Assembly: GCA_900315245.1 (NCBI GenBank)
Contig: OMYJ01000004.1
Span: forward strand, 112,059-176,058
Direction: 5' to 3'
DNA from: an uncultured Bacteroidales bacterium
GTDB lineage: Bacteria; Bacteroidota; Bacteroidia; Bacteroidales; WCHB1-69
Length of the DNA stretch: 64,000 nucleotides
The notes under the pieces are model-generated. The model had not been told where the DNA came from and searched no databases. It worked only from the letters and a program-made list of their open reading frames with translations. Shown here in pieces: positions 17,108 to 25,201 of this stretch. Position 1 is the stretch's first letter, and the number at the start of each line of letters is the position of its first letter. The translations under genes were made by a program, and so were the position numbers.

Positions 17108-17974
17108 ATGGAAATGCTACGAGAATTATGCCGGAAAATTACCACCAACAAGGTTTTTGAGTGGAGCATTACAATAGTAATTATTGCTAATGCTTTGCTG
17201 ATAGGCGTTGAGACATACGCATATTATCCTACCGTTGCACTCATTCAGAAAATCATTTTGGGGATTTTCACTGTGGAAATCTTGTTGCGATTTGTGGCTC
17301 GTGAAAGTTTGAAAGAATTCTTCACAAACGGGTGGAACATATTCGATTTGACCCTGGTGCTAATCGGTTATATTCCAGAGAACCTGTTCGCCAGCGCTTC
17401 CATGATGATGGCCTTGCGAGTGTTGCGTGTATTCAGGGTATTACGACTTTTGAGGGCGGCCAAAGAAATCAAGTTGATTGTCACGGTGCTGATACGCTCC
17501 ATGATTTCCATGTTTGCGAATGTCATCCTGTTCATTATTTTCATCTATTTGTTCGCCATTGTGGGTGTTAGTCTGTTCAAACTTCCAGACCCAAACACAC
17601 TTACAGGAGATGATAAAGCGAACTATGAACTGTTTGTGCAATTGGCCCCCAATTCGCCATCCAACTCTCCAGATCCATTCGGTTCGCTGCATGAGGCAAT
17701 GTTTACTCTTTTCCGTGAACTGACAGGAGAGGACTGGACAGATCTTCGATACAACCACATCACGGCATACGAATGTGGGGTGATAAAAGTTAATCCACGA
17801 ATCATCACCGGATACCATGTGTGCTGGTTTGTACTTGCTGCTTTCTTACTTCTGAATTTGGTTACAGGTGCTATTATCAACAACTATCAGAATGTCAAGG
17901 ATGAGCAGGATAAACACAAGACAGATCAACCAGCAGATCAGGAGCCCAATAACAAAATCACAGACAAAGAATAA
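17108..17974 (+). CDS. Voltage-gated-type cation channel (one-repeat ion transporter)
   Basis: The protein has 288 residues with the six-span plan of single-domain voltage-gated channels. Spans lie at about 19-35, 44-63, 78-90, 100-118 (S4), 135-157 (S5) and 237-259 (S6). S4 carries Arg at every third position (104, 107, 110, 113, 116). The pore loop reads LFRELTGEDWTDLRY (201-215), with a TGEDW filter (206-210). Such channels conduct Na+ or Ca2+; this filter resembles the acidic filters of Ca2+-type channels more than TLESW of NaChBac. A polar tail follows. The gene closes the same-strand run that begins at 9285. Confidence 0.85.
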   Translation: MEMLRELCRKITTNKVFEWSITIVIIANALLIGVETYAYYPTVALIQKIILGIFTVEILLRFVARESLKEFFTNGWNIFDLTLVLIGYIPENLFASASMMMALRVLRVFRVLRLLRAAKEIKLIVTVLIRSMISMFANVILFIIFIYLFAIVGVSLFKLPDPNTLTGDDKANYELFVQLAPNSPSNSPDPFGSLHEAMFTLFRELTGEDWTDLRYNHITAYECGVIKVNPRIITGYHVCWFVLAAFLLLNLVTGAIINNYQNVKDEQDKHKTDQPADQEPNNKITDKE

Positions 17975-18047
17975 TTCTTGACTGACGGACTTATAAAATA
18001 ATAATAATGTGTGATGTGGGTCATTTGTTCCGTGTCACACATTTTTC

Positions 18048-18347
18048 ATGTTTTCAAAAACCAGTGTCATGTACCGCCAATTCACCGCCTCGCGCGTTTC
18101 CGAATCCAACGTGCTGTTCCCGCCCACCATCATCTTCAACGATGAGGGCATCACCATCAAAACACCGGCGCTGCTGCACCATAACACCGACTTCATCCCC
18201 TACGAGGCGGTGTCCAGCGTGATGATACACACCCCGCTCGCCGGCTTCTCCACCATCACCTTCTACGCCTACGGTCGCGAAATCCGCGTCCACGGCTTTC
18301 TCCAGCGCGAGGTGCGCGAGATGAAACGGCTGGTGGAGGAGAGGTAG
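18048..18347 (+). CDS. Small PH-like domain protein
   Basis: The protein has 99 residues from the ATG at 18048; an alternative ATG at 18069 begins MYRQFTASRV. The beta-rich pattern with IIFNDEGITIKTPALL and DFIPYEAVSSVMIH, ending in a short helix (REVREMKRLVEER), fits bacterial PH-like (YdbT/bPH-type) domains, often involved in membrane or stress contacts. No signal peptide is present. Its GC content is clearly higher than that of the channel gene before it, so it belongs to the chromosomal background rather than to the AT-rich cluster. A decayed second copy lies at 19216-19359. Confidence 0.65.
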   Translation: MFSKTSVMYRQFTASRVSESNVLFPPTIIFNDEGITIKTPALLHHNTDFIPYEAVSSVMIHTPLAGFSTITFYAYGREIRVHGFLQREVREMKRLVEER

Positions 18348-18418
18348 GCTTGCTCTCACGCGAATACCCGCGTTCACAGCTGCAACACCGGATTCCCCTC
18401 CAAACTGCCGACAATGTT

Positions 18419-18980
18419 TTAGTAGATCACCGTGACCTCCACCCTGCTGATGGAGGACACCTGTTTGCCGCCATCCTTGATGTTCTTGTCAGTAAAGTCG
18501 TTAATCACGAAAGTCAAATCGTTCACTTGTTGTTTGATTTGGCGGATTTCCTCGGTGTTGTTCTGGGTTTGAGTGGTGAGTGCCAAAAGTTCCGTAGTCG
18601 GTAAAACATGCTGCCGTTGAATGATGTAATCTTTCATCTGTTTAAAGAGCTTGATCAGTTTTTTACTCTGACTAACAGCGAGATCTCCTTTTAATACCGT
18701 CATAAGCATATAAATGCCTTCCTCTGTGAATGCGTAGGGCATTTTTTCTTGTACCACCCCATCTTGATGTGAAATTTTTGCACATCAAGTTCTTAAATTC
18801 GTCTTTAGTAAGCTGAAACCTGAAGTCTTGTTCAAAGCGCTCTATGTTGTTGTTGACTTGACGGGTGAAAAATCTTGTCTCATACCCGTAGATGGCTGCC
18901 AAATCAAAGTCCAGCATCACTTGCACACCTCTGATGATGTATATCTTCAACATCAAATATTCCTCGTTTAGAGGTATCAT
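18419..18980 (-). pseudogene. ORF6N-domain protein (KilA-N type), frameshifted
   Basis: Two overlapping minus-strand frames (18672-18980 and 18419-18757) together encode one ORF6N protein. The first part has MLDFDLAAIYGYETRFF and FRFQLTKDEF. The second continues PYAFTEEGIYMLMTVL, then a coiled tail with ELLALTTQTQNNTEEI. The join falls at a run of six T (18742-18747, six A on the coding strand). Removing one base restores the usual family text ...WGGTRK-MPYAFTEEGI. ORF6N proteins are found in phages and mobile elements as antirepressor-like DNA-binding proteins. The gene is probably dead unless the homopolymer is a sequencing error or slips during expression. Confidence 0.8.
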
Positions 18981-19215
18981 TCCTTTTCTTCCATATCGCA
19001 GTAATAATAAACCTTACAAATATACAACTTCTTTGTTAGAAAAGCATGCTGATTGGATGCATAATTTATTGAAAATCAATATTGTGAAAATGACATTTTC
19101 AGACCATAAAAGTGCATTTCTTGGCAAAAAAATGCAAACAGCATCTGATGTGTGCTCGTACAGGCATTTTCGTGTCCGAACAAGGAGTGCCATTTTAGGA
19201 AAAAATTGGAGGTGA

Positions 19216-19359
19216 ACCCCGCCAACCTGCTTCTCCACCGTCACCTTCTTGCCAATATACAATTTACAATTATTACATCTTGGAACCAATTGTACATTAT
19301 ACATTGTTCATTGTACATTGTTTCTGGTGCGCGAGATGAAACGGTTGGTGGAGGAGCGG
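19216..19359 (+). pseudogene. Remnant of a second copy of the PH-like gene, interrupted by repeats
   Basis: Two fragments match the end of the gene at 18048-18347. Bases 19216-19252 (CTTCTCCACCGTCACCTTCT) match its codons for GFSTITFY, and 19321-19359 match codons for VREMKRLVEER. The codons that should lie between are replaced by low-complexity sequence (ACATTATACATTGTTCATTG and similar). The upstream part of the gene is missing. The ORF6N pseudogene lies between the intact gene and this remnant, suggesting a duplication followed by decay. Confidence 0.7.
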
Positions 19360-19480
19360 AAAATGGTTAACGGTGAATCGCAATTGTTTTCACCCTGCGA
19401 AGAAGTGAATGTTGTGAGTTCCACATTTAGTAGGACGGAATCGCTAATCGTAAATCGCAAACATTTAACCCAAAAAATTG

Positions 19481-19488
19481 TATCTTTG
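19481..19488 (+). promoter_or_regulatory. -7 box for trpS
   Basis: TATCTTTG lies 20 bases before the trpS ATG and matches the strongest form of the Bacteroidota -7 box. Confidence 0.6.
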
Positions 19489-19508
19489 CGCCCTTAAAAT
19501 TTAGGAAT

Positions 19509-20504
19509 ATGGATAGAGTAGTTAGCGGCATCCGGCCGACCGGTTTTTTACATTTAGGCAACTATTTCGGTGCCCTCCGGAATTTCATCAAAATGCAGGA
19601 AGAAAATGAATGTTTCTTCTTTATTGCTGATTATCACTCACTTACGACTCACCCGACCCCGAAGGACCTTCATTCCAACGTGAGGAATATCCTCATTGAA
19701 TATATTGCGGCGGGACTTGACCCCGAAAAGGCGACCATCTACGTGCAGAGCGATGTGCCGCAGGTGTGCGAGCTCTCCCTGCTGCTCTCTATGAATGTCT
19801 ATATCGGTGAACTTCAGCGCGTTGCCTCTTTCAAGGAGAAGGTGCGCCGTCAGCCCGACAATGTGAACGCCGGTCTGCTGACGTACCCCGTGCTCATGGC
19901 CGCCGATATCCTGCTGCACCGCGCCGACAAGGTGCCCGTGGGCAAGGACCAGGAACAGCATCTGGAGATGACCCGCGATTTTGCGCAACGTTTCAACCGC
20001 ATCTACAAGAACGAGTATTTCAAACTGCCTGTGGCCTATAACTTCGGCAGCGAACTGGTGAAGATTCCTGGTCTGGACGGCTCCACCAAGATGTCCAAGT
20101 CCGATAACGAGAACTCCTGCATCTACCTTTCTGACGCTCCGGAAGTGATCCGCAAGAAGGTGATGAAGGCTGTCTCCGACAGTGGTCCCACAGAGCCGGG
20201 TCAACCCAAGACGCAGGCTGTGGAGAACCTCTTCCAGCTGATGAAGGCCGTTTCCGCGCCCGACACGCTGCAGTATTTCGAAGACCAGTACCAGAACTGT
20301 GCCATCCGCTACGGTGACATGAAAAAGCAGCTCGCCGCCGATATGATTGCGTTTGTGCAGCCAGTGTATGAGCGTATTCAGGAGCTGAAACAACAAGAGG
20401 ACTATATCAGCAAGGTGGCTCGCGAAGGGGCTGAGCGCGCTCGCGAGAGTGCCGCCAAGACGGTGCGCGAGGTGCGTGACATTATCGGTATCAAATCTTT
20501 CTAA
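19509..20504 (+). CDS. trpS: Tryptophan-tRNA ligase
   Basis: This 331-residue class I aminoacyl-tRNA synthetase charges tRNA-Trp in the cytoplasm. Near the N-terminus is GIRPTGFLHLGNYFGALRN, where HLGN is the HIGH-type ATP motif. LLHRADKVPVGKDQEQHLE lies in the middle. The second signature KMSKS is at about 196-200. Length and motif order are normal for bacterial TrpRS. It has its own promoter and is followed after 9 bases by the VWA membrane-protein gene, which probably shares the transcript. Confidence 0.97.
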   Translation: MDRVVSGIRPTGFLHLGNYFGALRNFIKMQEENECFFFIADYHSLTTHPTPKDLHSNVRNILIEYIAAGLDPEKATIYVQSDVPQVCELSLLLSMNVYIGELQRVASFKEKVRRQPDNVNAGLLTYPVLMAADILLHRADKVPVGKDQEQHLEMTRDFAQRFNRIYKNEYFKLPVAYNFGSELVKIPGLDGSTKMSKSDNENSCIYLSDAPEVIRKKVMKAVSDSGPTEPGQPKTQAVENLFQLMKAVSAPDTLQYFEDQYQNCAIRYGDMKKQLAADMIAFVQPVYERIQELKQQEDYISKVAREGAERARESAAKTVREVRDIIGIKSF

Positions 20505-20513
20505 CCAACTAAA

Positions 20514-22607
20514 ATGTCATTACTTACACAGTATCCGCTTTGGTTGGCGATTTTCGCCGTCCTGCTCGGTGTCGGTTACGCGTTGTATCTCTACTTCCGC
20601 AACGACAATGTGGCTTTCGAGAAACGCGACCGCATCATCATGGCTTCGCTGCGCGGGCTCGCCATGTCGCTGCTCGCGTTCCTGCTGCTCGCCCCGATGC
20701 TCAAGATGATTCGCAAGCAGACCGACAAACCCGTGATTATCTTCTCGATAGACAACAGCGAATCCATCAAATCCGGGAAAGACGCGGATTTCTACACCTC
20801 CGAATATCCAAAACAGTTGCAGAATGTTGTCAACGAACTCGCCAAACAGTACGATGTGGATGTATATCTCGTGGGCGATGAAAACCAATTGGTTGACAAG
20901 GAGAATGTTAACGTGGATTTTTCCGACAAATCAACGAACCTTTCCGCTTTGTTCGATGACATCAGTCTGCTGTATTCGAATCGTAATGTCGGGGCGGTGG
21001 TGATGCTCACCGACGGCATCTACAATATCGGCTCGAACCCGTATTACGCCGCCCAAAAGGTTGGCTTTCCGGTATATACCGTTGCTCTCGGCTCTGACGA
21101 GCAGGCTACTGACCTCTTCATCGCCGACATCGTCCACAACAAGGAGGTGCTGAAGGGCAACCGCGCTCCCGTGGAGGTGAAGGTGCAGGCGGGCAAGCTG
21201 GCCGGCAAGAGCGCGAAGATCACCGTTTCCGATGACAAGGGCGAGGTTTTCAGCAGAACGCTGCAAATATCAGGGAACCAATATTTTGAAACGGTCTCTT
21301 TCTTGGTGGATGCGGAGAATCCTGGCCTCAAGAAGTTCAAAGTCGATTTGGACGAGTTAGACGGGGAGGTGACACACAAGAACAACCACGCGCAGTTCTT
21401 CATCCGCGTGATCGAGTCCAAGGACAAAATCGCGATAGTTTATGACGCACCGCACCCCGATGTGGCCGCTATCCGTTCTGCCTTGGAACTCTCTGACAAC
21501 TACGAAGTTGTCGTGAAATCGGTGGAGGAGTTCAAAGACAATCCTTCTGATTTCGGGCTGGTCATCCTGCATCAGTTGCCGTCGCAGAAGCACCCTGCTT
21601 CCTCGCTGCTTTCGCAGATCCGTCAAAGCGGAGTGTCATCTTTGTATATCGTTGGCACACAGACAGATTTGAGCGCATTCAATGGCTTGAACACAGGGCT
21701 GCAGATTTCCCAGGGCAAGAATATGGTCAACAACGCCACGGCTTCATACAACAACAATTTCATGCTGTTCTCTTTCTCGGAAGAAGCCCAACAGTTGCTG
21801 CCTACGTTACCGCCGTTGCAGGCCCCGTTCGGAACGTATAGGGCGGCTGTCTCTGCAAATCTGTTTATGACACAGAGAATTAGCGGCGTGGAAACCAAAT
21901 ACCCGCTGATCATGTTCAACGATGTGAACGGAGCCAAGACGGGTGTCATTTCGGGCACGGGACTTTGGTCGTGGAAGGTTTATGACTACGTGAACACCCA
22001 GAACCATGACGCTTTCAACGAGATTGTGAACAAGACCGCGCTGTTTTTGGTCGCCAAGAACGACAAGAGTCCGTTCCGGGTACGCCACAACGCCGTTTTC
22101 GCCGAGAACGCTCCGGTGGAATTCTCCGCCGAACTCTACAACGATAGCCACGAGCTGGTGAACACGCCTGACGTGAAACTCTCCATCAAGGGCAGCGGCG
22201 ATACTACTTACGATGCACAGTTCTCCAAACAGAATAACGCTTACTACTTGAATATGGGTGAGTTGCCGGTTGGAACTTACACCTGGACGGCCAAGACGCA
22301 GCTCGGAAACAAGAGTTACGAGAAGAGCGGCACCTTCTCTGTGCAGGAGATTTTCGTGGAAACCGCCAATCTGGTCGCCAACCACGACCTGCTGAAGAGC
22401 ATTGCCCAGACAAGCGGTGGCAAGTGCTTCGCCCGCAACGAGTTGGAGAAGGTGGTCAAGGAAATCAAGGCCAACGACAACATCAAACCCGTGGCCTCGT
22501 ACCAGAAGAAATACTCCATGCTGCTGAACTCTCCGTGGTATTTCGCCGCCATCGTGCTGCTGCTGGGGATCGAATGGTTTCTGAGGAAGTGGCATGGCGG
22601 GTATTAA
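20514..22607 (+). CDS. Membrane-anchored VWA-type protein
   Basis: The protein has 697 residues. Two N-terminal spans (about 5-26 and 44-64) are followed by a VWA-like region starting IIFSIDNSESIKSGK, with a later MLTDGIYNIGSNP. A region resembling the glutamine-amidotransferase-like fold of Bacteroidota batch proteins follows, and one C-terminal span (YFAAIVLLLGIEWFL) ends in a short basic tail. The DxSxS-type metal site is partly kept as DNSES. Such proteins are common in Bacteroidota, have the bulk in the periplasm, and have no clear assigned role. It starts 9 bases after trpS. The stop is followed by degenerate repeats. Confidence 0.75.
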   Translation: MSLLTQYPLWLAIFAVLLGVGYALYLYFRNDNVAFEKRDRIIMASLRGLAMSLLAFLLLAPMLKMIRKQTDKPVIIFSIDNSESIKSGKDADFYTSEYPKQLQNVVNELAKQYDVDVYLVGDENQLVDKENVNVDFSDKSTNLSALFDDISLLYSNRNVGAVVMLTDGIYNIGSNPYYAAQKVGFPVYTVALGSDEQATDLFIADIVHNKEVLKGNRAPVEVKVQAGKLAGKSAKITVSDDKGEVFSRTLQISGNQYFETVSFLVDAENPGLKKFKVDLDELDGEVTHKNNHAQFFIRVIESKDKIAIVYDAPHPDVAAIRSALELSDNYEVVVKSVEEFKDNPSDFGLVILHQLPSQKHPASSLLSQIRQSGVSSLYIVGTQTDLSAFNGLNTGLQISQGKNMVNNATASYNNNFMLFSFSEEAQQLLPTLPPLQAPFGTYRAAVSANLFMTQRISGVETKYPLIMFNDVNGAKTGVISGTGLWSWKVYDYVNTQNHDAFNEIVNKTALFLVAKNDKSPFRVRHNAVFAENAPVEFSAELYNDSHELVNTPDVKLSIKGSGDTTYDAQFSKQNNAYYLNMGELPVGTYTWTAKTQLGNKSYEKSGTFSVQEIFVETANLVANHDLLKSIAQTSGGKCFARNELEKVVKEIKANDNIKPVASYQKKYSMLLNSPWYFAAIVLLLGIEWFLRKWHGGY

Positions 22608-22740
22608 TTCATAATTCATAATTCATAATGCATAATGTAGAATGTAGAATGTAGAATGAACATTGTTCAAGGATCAAAGTTCAAAGATCAAAGTACGATA
22701 CTCAATTCACTAATCACAATTCACTAATCACTAATCACAT
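22608..22740. repeat. Degenerate short tandem repeats
   Basis: The gap contains ATTCATAATTCATAATGCAT, then GTAGAATGTAGAATG units, then AATCACAATTCACTAATCAC units. These are three of the low-complexity families seen elsewhere in the window. No gene. Confidence 0.8.
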
Positions 22741-22746
22741 TTTTTA

Positions 22747-22754
22747 TATTTTTG
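22747..22754 (+). promoter_or_regulatory. -7 box for the response-regulator gene
   Basis: TATTTTTG lies 25 bases before the ATG at 22780, directly after the repeat tract. Confidence 0.55.
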
Positions 22755-22779
22755 CACTTTATAAAAAAAAACTGACAAT

Positions 22780-23463
22780 ATGGAACCGAAAAAGGTATTA
22801 TTAGCGGAAGATGACATGAATCTCGGGAAGGTGCTGACGACGGTGCTGACCGGCAAGGGATTTGATGTGAAACATGCCAACAATGGCGAGGCTGCATACG
22901 AGCTGTTTTGCCTCAATGAGTTTGACATTTGCCTTATTGACGTGATGATGCCTTTGAAGGATGGTTTCACGTTGGCGCAGGAAATCCGTAAGATGGACAA
23001 GCGGATTCCGATTATCTTTCTGACTGCCAAGACGATGCAGGAAGATATGATCAAGGGGTTGTCCATCGGCGGCGACGATTACATCACAAAGCCGTTCACG
23101 ATGGAGATTCTGTTAGCGCGGATGCAGGCGCTGTTGCGTCGCACGGGGGCGCAGGAAGAACCCGAAAGCCATATCGTCAGCATAGGGAATCTGCAGTTTG
23201 ACCGCAAGCGTCAGGTCCTGATTTCCAACGGAGAGGAACACAAAATGACCTCCCGTGAAGCGGCTTTGTTGGATATGCTCTACGAAAAGCGCAACGACGT
23301 GCTGTTCAGAAGCTATGCGCTGAAGAAGATATGGGGGGAGGACAGCTTCTACAACAGCCGGAATATGGATGTATATATCACCCGTTTGCGCAAATTGCTG
23401 AAAAACGAGCCCAATGTGCAGATTATCAATGTGCACAGCACGGGTTTCAAGCTGGTCTGGTAG
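22780..23463 (+). CDS. rprY: OmpR-family response regulator, RprY-like
   Basis: The protein has 227 residues. The receiver domain (1-120) has the acidic pair DD (11-12), the phosphoacceptor Asp54 in LIDVMMP, Thr83 in LTAK and Lys104 in YITKPF. The C-terminal winged-helix domain (about 130-227) has the OmpR pattern with EEHKMTSREAALLDML and MDVYITRLRKLLK. It strongly resembles RprY of Bacteroides, a DNA-binding regulator partnered by kinase RprX. No histidine kinase is next to it, so here it is an orphan, at least locally. It converges on lpxB with only 2 bases between the stop codons. Confidence 0.88.
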   Translation: MEPKKVLLAEDDMNLGKVLTTVLTGKGFDVKHANNGEAAYELFCLNEFDICLIDVMMPLKDGFTLAQEIRKMDKRIPIIFLTAKTMQEDMIKGLSIGGDDYITKPFTMEILLARMQALLRRTGAQEEPESHIVSIGNLQFDRKRQVLISNGEEHKMTSREAALLDMLYEKRNDVLFRSYALKKIWGEDSFYNSRNMDVYITRLRKLLKNEPNVQIINVHSTGFKLVW

Positions 23464-23465
23464 GA

Positions 23466-24623
23466 TTACTTCTTGGCGGCTTGGATGACTACATCGGCGG
23501 CCTTTTGTGAGGCGGAGCCGTTGCCCAAGCGAGTATATAATTCCTCATATTGCGCTTTCATCGCGGCGATGTTCTGATCGTCTTCCGTGATGAGGCGCAA
23601 TTCTTTTTCTAATCGTTCGGTGTTGTAGTCGTGTTGGATGAGCTCGGTCACCACGGGGGCGTCCATGATGAGGTTGGGCAGAGAGATGTAGTTGATTCCT
23701 GATATCAAGTGCTTGGCTATCAGGTAGGAAAGTTCGCTGCCGGCGTAGCAGACCACCTGCGGGGTGCCTATCATGGCAGTTTCGAGGGTGGCGGTGCCGG
23801 AGGCCACGATGGCGGCCTTGGCGTTGGCGAGCAGGGCGTAGGTCTGGTCGCAAACACAAACAATTCCGTTTTGTAGAGACGTGCCATGGCGCGTCTCTAC
23901 GGGTGTTTGCAAATATTTGTCGTACAGCTCCTTTGGGAGCCACGAGACGGTGGAGACCACGAATTGGTATTGCGGGAACCGCTCGACCATCTGCAGCATC
24001 TGCGGGAGGATGGCGTTGATTTCCTGCTTGCGGCTGCCGGGCAGCAGCGCGATGATCTCTTTGTCTTCTAATTTGTTAATTGTCTTGAAGTTGCGGACAT
24101 CCTCGCGTTGGGGCAGATCGCGGCTGACGGCATCTAACAGCGGATGACCTACATAGTGCACGTCCATGCCGTGCTTGTCGTAGAAATCCTTCTCGAAGGG
24201 CAAAATGACCATCATTTCATCGACATCGCGCTTGATTTGCTTAATGCGGCCTTTCTTCCACGCCCAAATCTGGGGCGAAATGTAGTAAACGACCTTGATG
24301 TGGTGCTGTTTGGCGAATTCGGCGATGCGCAGGTTGAAGCCGGGAAGATCGACCAGCACGAGCACGTCGGGTTTCCAGTCGAGGATGTCGGCTTTGCAGC
24401 GTTTCATGTTGCCTAACACCTCTTTCAGGTGCACGAAAACCTCCCAGAACCCCATGTAGGCCATGTCGCGGTAGTGGATAAGCAGCTCGGCACCGGCGGA
24501 GCGCATTAAGTCGCCGCCGCAGCCGCGAAACTGCGCTGCGGAATCTTTCTCCCGGATGGCTTTGATGAGGTTGGAGGCGTGCAGGTCGCCCGACGCCTCC
24601 CCGGCCACGACGTAATATTTCAT
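23466..24623 (-). CDS. lpxB: Lipid-A-disaccharide synthase
   Basis: This 385-residue GT-B family glycosyltransferase joins lipid X and UDP-diacylglucosamine to form lipid A disaccharide on the inner membrane. The N-terminus YYVVAGEASGDLHASNLI is the LpxB signature. LLPGSRKQEI marks the nucleotide-binding half and SGTATLETAMIGTPQVVCY the C-terminal half. Near residues 242-251 a palindromic DNA element encodes VETRHGTSLQ just before the conserved QTYALLANAKAA segment. This looks like an insertion in a surface loop. Downstream of the yqeY-like gene by 8 bases, so the two form an operon. Confidence 0.96.
   Translation of the reverse strand: MKYYVVAGEASGDLHASNLIKAIREKDSAAQFRGCGGDLMRSAGAELLIHYRDMAYMGFWEVFVHLKEVLGNMKRCKADILDWKPDVLVLVDLPGFNLRIAEFAKQHHIKVVYYISPQIWAWKKGRIKQIKRDVDEMMVILPFEKDFYDKHGMDVHYVGHPLLDAVSRDLPQREDVRNFKTINKLEDKEIIALLPGSRKQEINAILPQMLQMVERFPQYQFVVSTVSWLPKELYDKYLQTPVETRHGTSLQNGIVCVCDQTYALLANAKAAIVASGTATLETAMIGTPQVVCYAGSELSYLIAKHLISGINYISLPNLIMDAPVVTELIQHDYNTERLEKELRLITEDDQNIAAMKAQYEELYTRLGNGSASQKAADVVIQAAKK
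23873..23900. repeat. In-frame coding palindrome, copy 1 (in lpxB)
   Basis: This is a 28-base near-perfect palindrome with arms GTAGAGACG and CGTCTCTAC around GCCATGGC, with one mismatched pair. On the lpxB strand it encodes VETRHGTSL. The same element occurs at 39789 and 55733. Confidence 0.85.
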
Positions 24624-24631
24624 CGGCTATG

Positions 24632-25084
24632 TTATTGGGCCAAAAGCCGTTTCACGATGTCGGACACCTGTTTGTTGTCGGCCTTGCCGGCGAACGTCTT
24701 GGTGGCCATGCCCATCACCTTGCCCATGTCCTTCATGCCGCTGAAGCCGTTGTCGGCGATAATGCCCTTGATGGTTGCTTCAACCTCTTCAGTGGAAAGC
24801 ATTTGCGGCAGATATGTCTGGATGATGTCGAGCTGGAACTGTTCCTCGGCAGCTAAATCCTCGCGGTTTTGTGCCTTGTAGGTCTCCGCCGACTCTTGGC
24901 GCTGTTTCACCAACTGTTTCAGAATCTTGATTTCGGACTCTTCGTCAAGGTCTCCGCCGCCGCCCTTTTGGGTCTTGGCCAGCAGGATGGCCGATTTTAC
25001 AGCGCGTAAAGCGTTGAGTTTCTGGGATTCACGTGCCAGCATCGCGGCTTTGATGTCTTCGTTGATTTTTTGTTCTAATGCCAT
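24632..25084 (-). CDS. GatB/YqeY domain protein
   Basis: The protein has 150 residues from the ATG at 25084 (MALEQKINEDIKAAMLAR). The fully helical YqeY fold is shown by KLNALRAVKSAILLA, QRQESAETYKAQNR, and the C-terminal helical GKVMGMATKTFAGKADN segment similar to the tail of GatB. YqeY proteins are small tRNA-binding-like proteins of uncertain function and are widespread in bacteria. It is upstream of lpxB with 8 bases between and a promoter box at 25120-25127. The longer ORF start lies upstream of that box and is unlikely. Confidence 0.9.
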   Translation of the reverse strand: MALEQKINEDIKAAMLARESQKLNALRAVKSAILLAKTQKGGGGDLDEESEIKILKQLVKQRQESAETYKAQNREDLAAEEQFQLDIIQTYLPQMLSTEEVEATIKGIIADNGFSGMKDMGKVMGMATKTFAGKADNKQVSDIVKRLLAQ

Positions 25085-25119
25085 AATCTTCTGTTTTTTA
25101 TATGTTTTGAACAGGAGCG

Positions 25120-25127
25120 CAAAAATA
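25120..25127 (-). promoter_or_regulatory. -7 box for the yqeY-lpxB operon
   Basis: The minus strand reads TATTTTTG, 35 bases before the ATG at 25084. Confidence 0.55.
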
Positions 25128-25142
25128 AACAAATTATGAATA

Positions 25143-25196
25143 TGCTTTATTTAGCTATTAGCTTTTGGCTTTTGGCTTTTAGCTTTTGACCTTTTC
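25143..25196. repeat. Degenerate repeats of the GCTTTTGGCTTTTAG family
   Basis: Short units such as TAGCTATTAGCTTTTGGC recur in tandem between a secreted-protein gene and the yqeY gene. The same family occurs at about 31898, 42862 and 52346. Confidence 0.75.
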
Positions 25197-25201
25197 AACA
25201 G

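Noticed and set aside
18892..19304. Short ORFs on both strands between the ORF6N pseudogene and trpS
   Set aside because: No recognisable domains, overlapping each other and repeat sequence; region appears to be decayed DNA.
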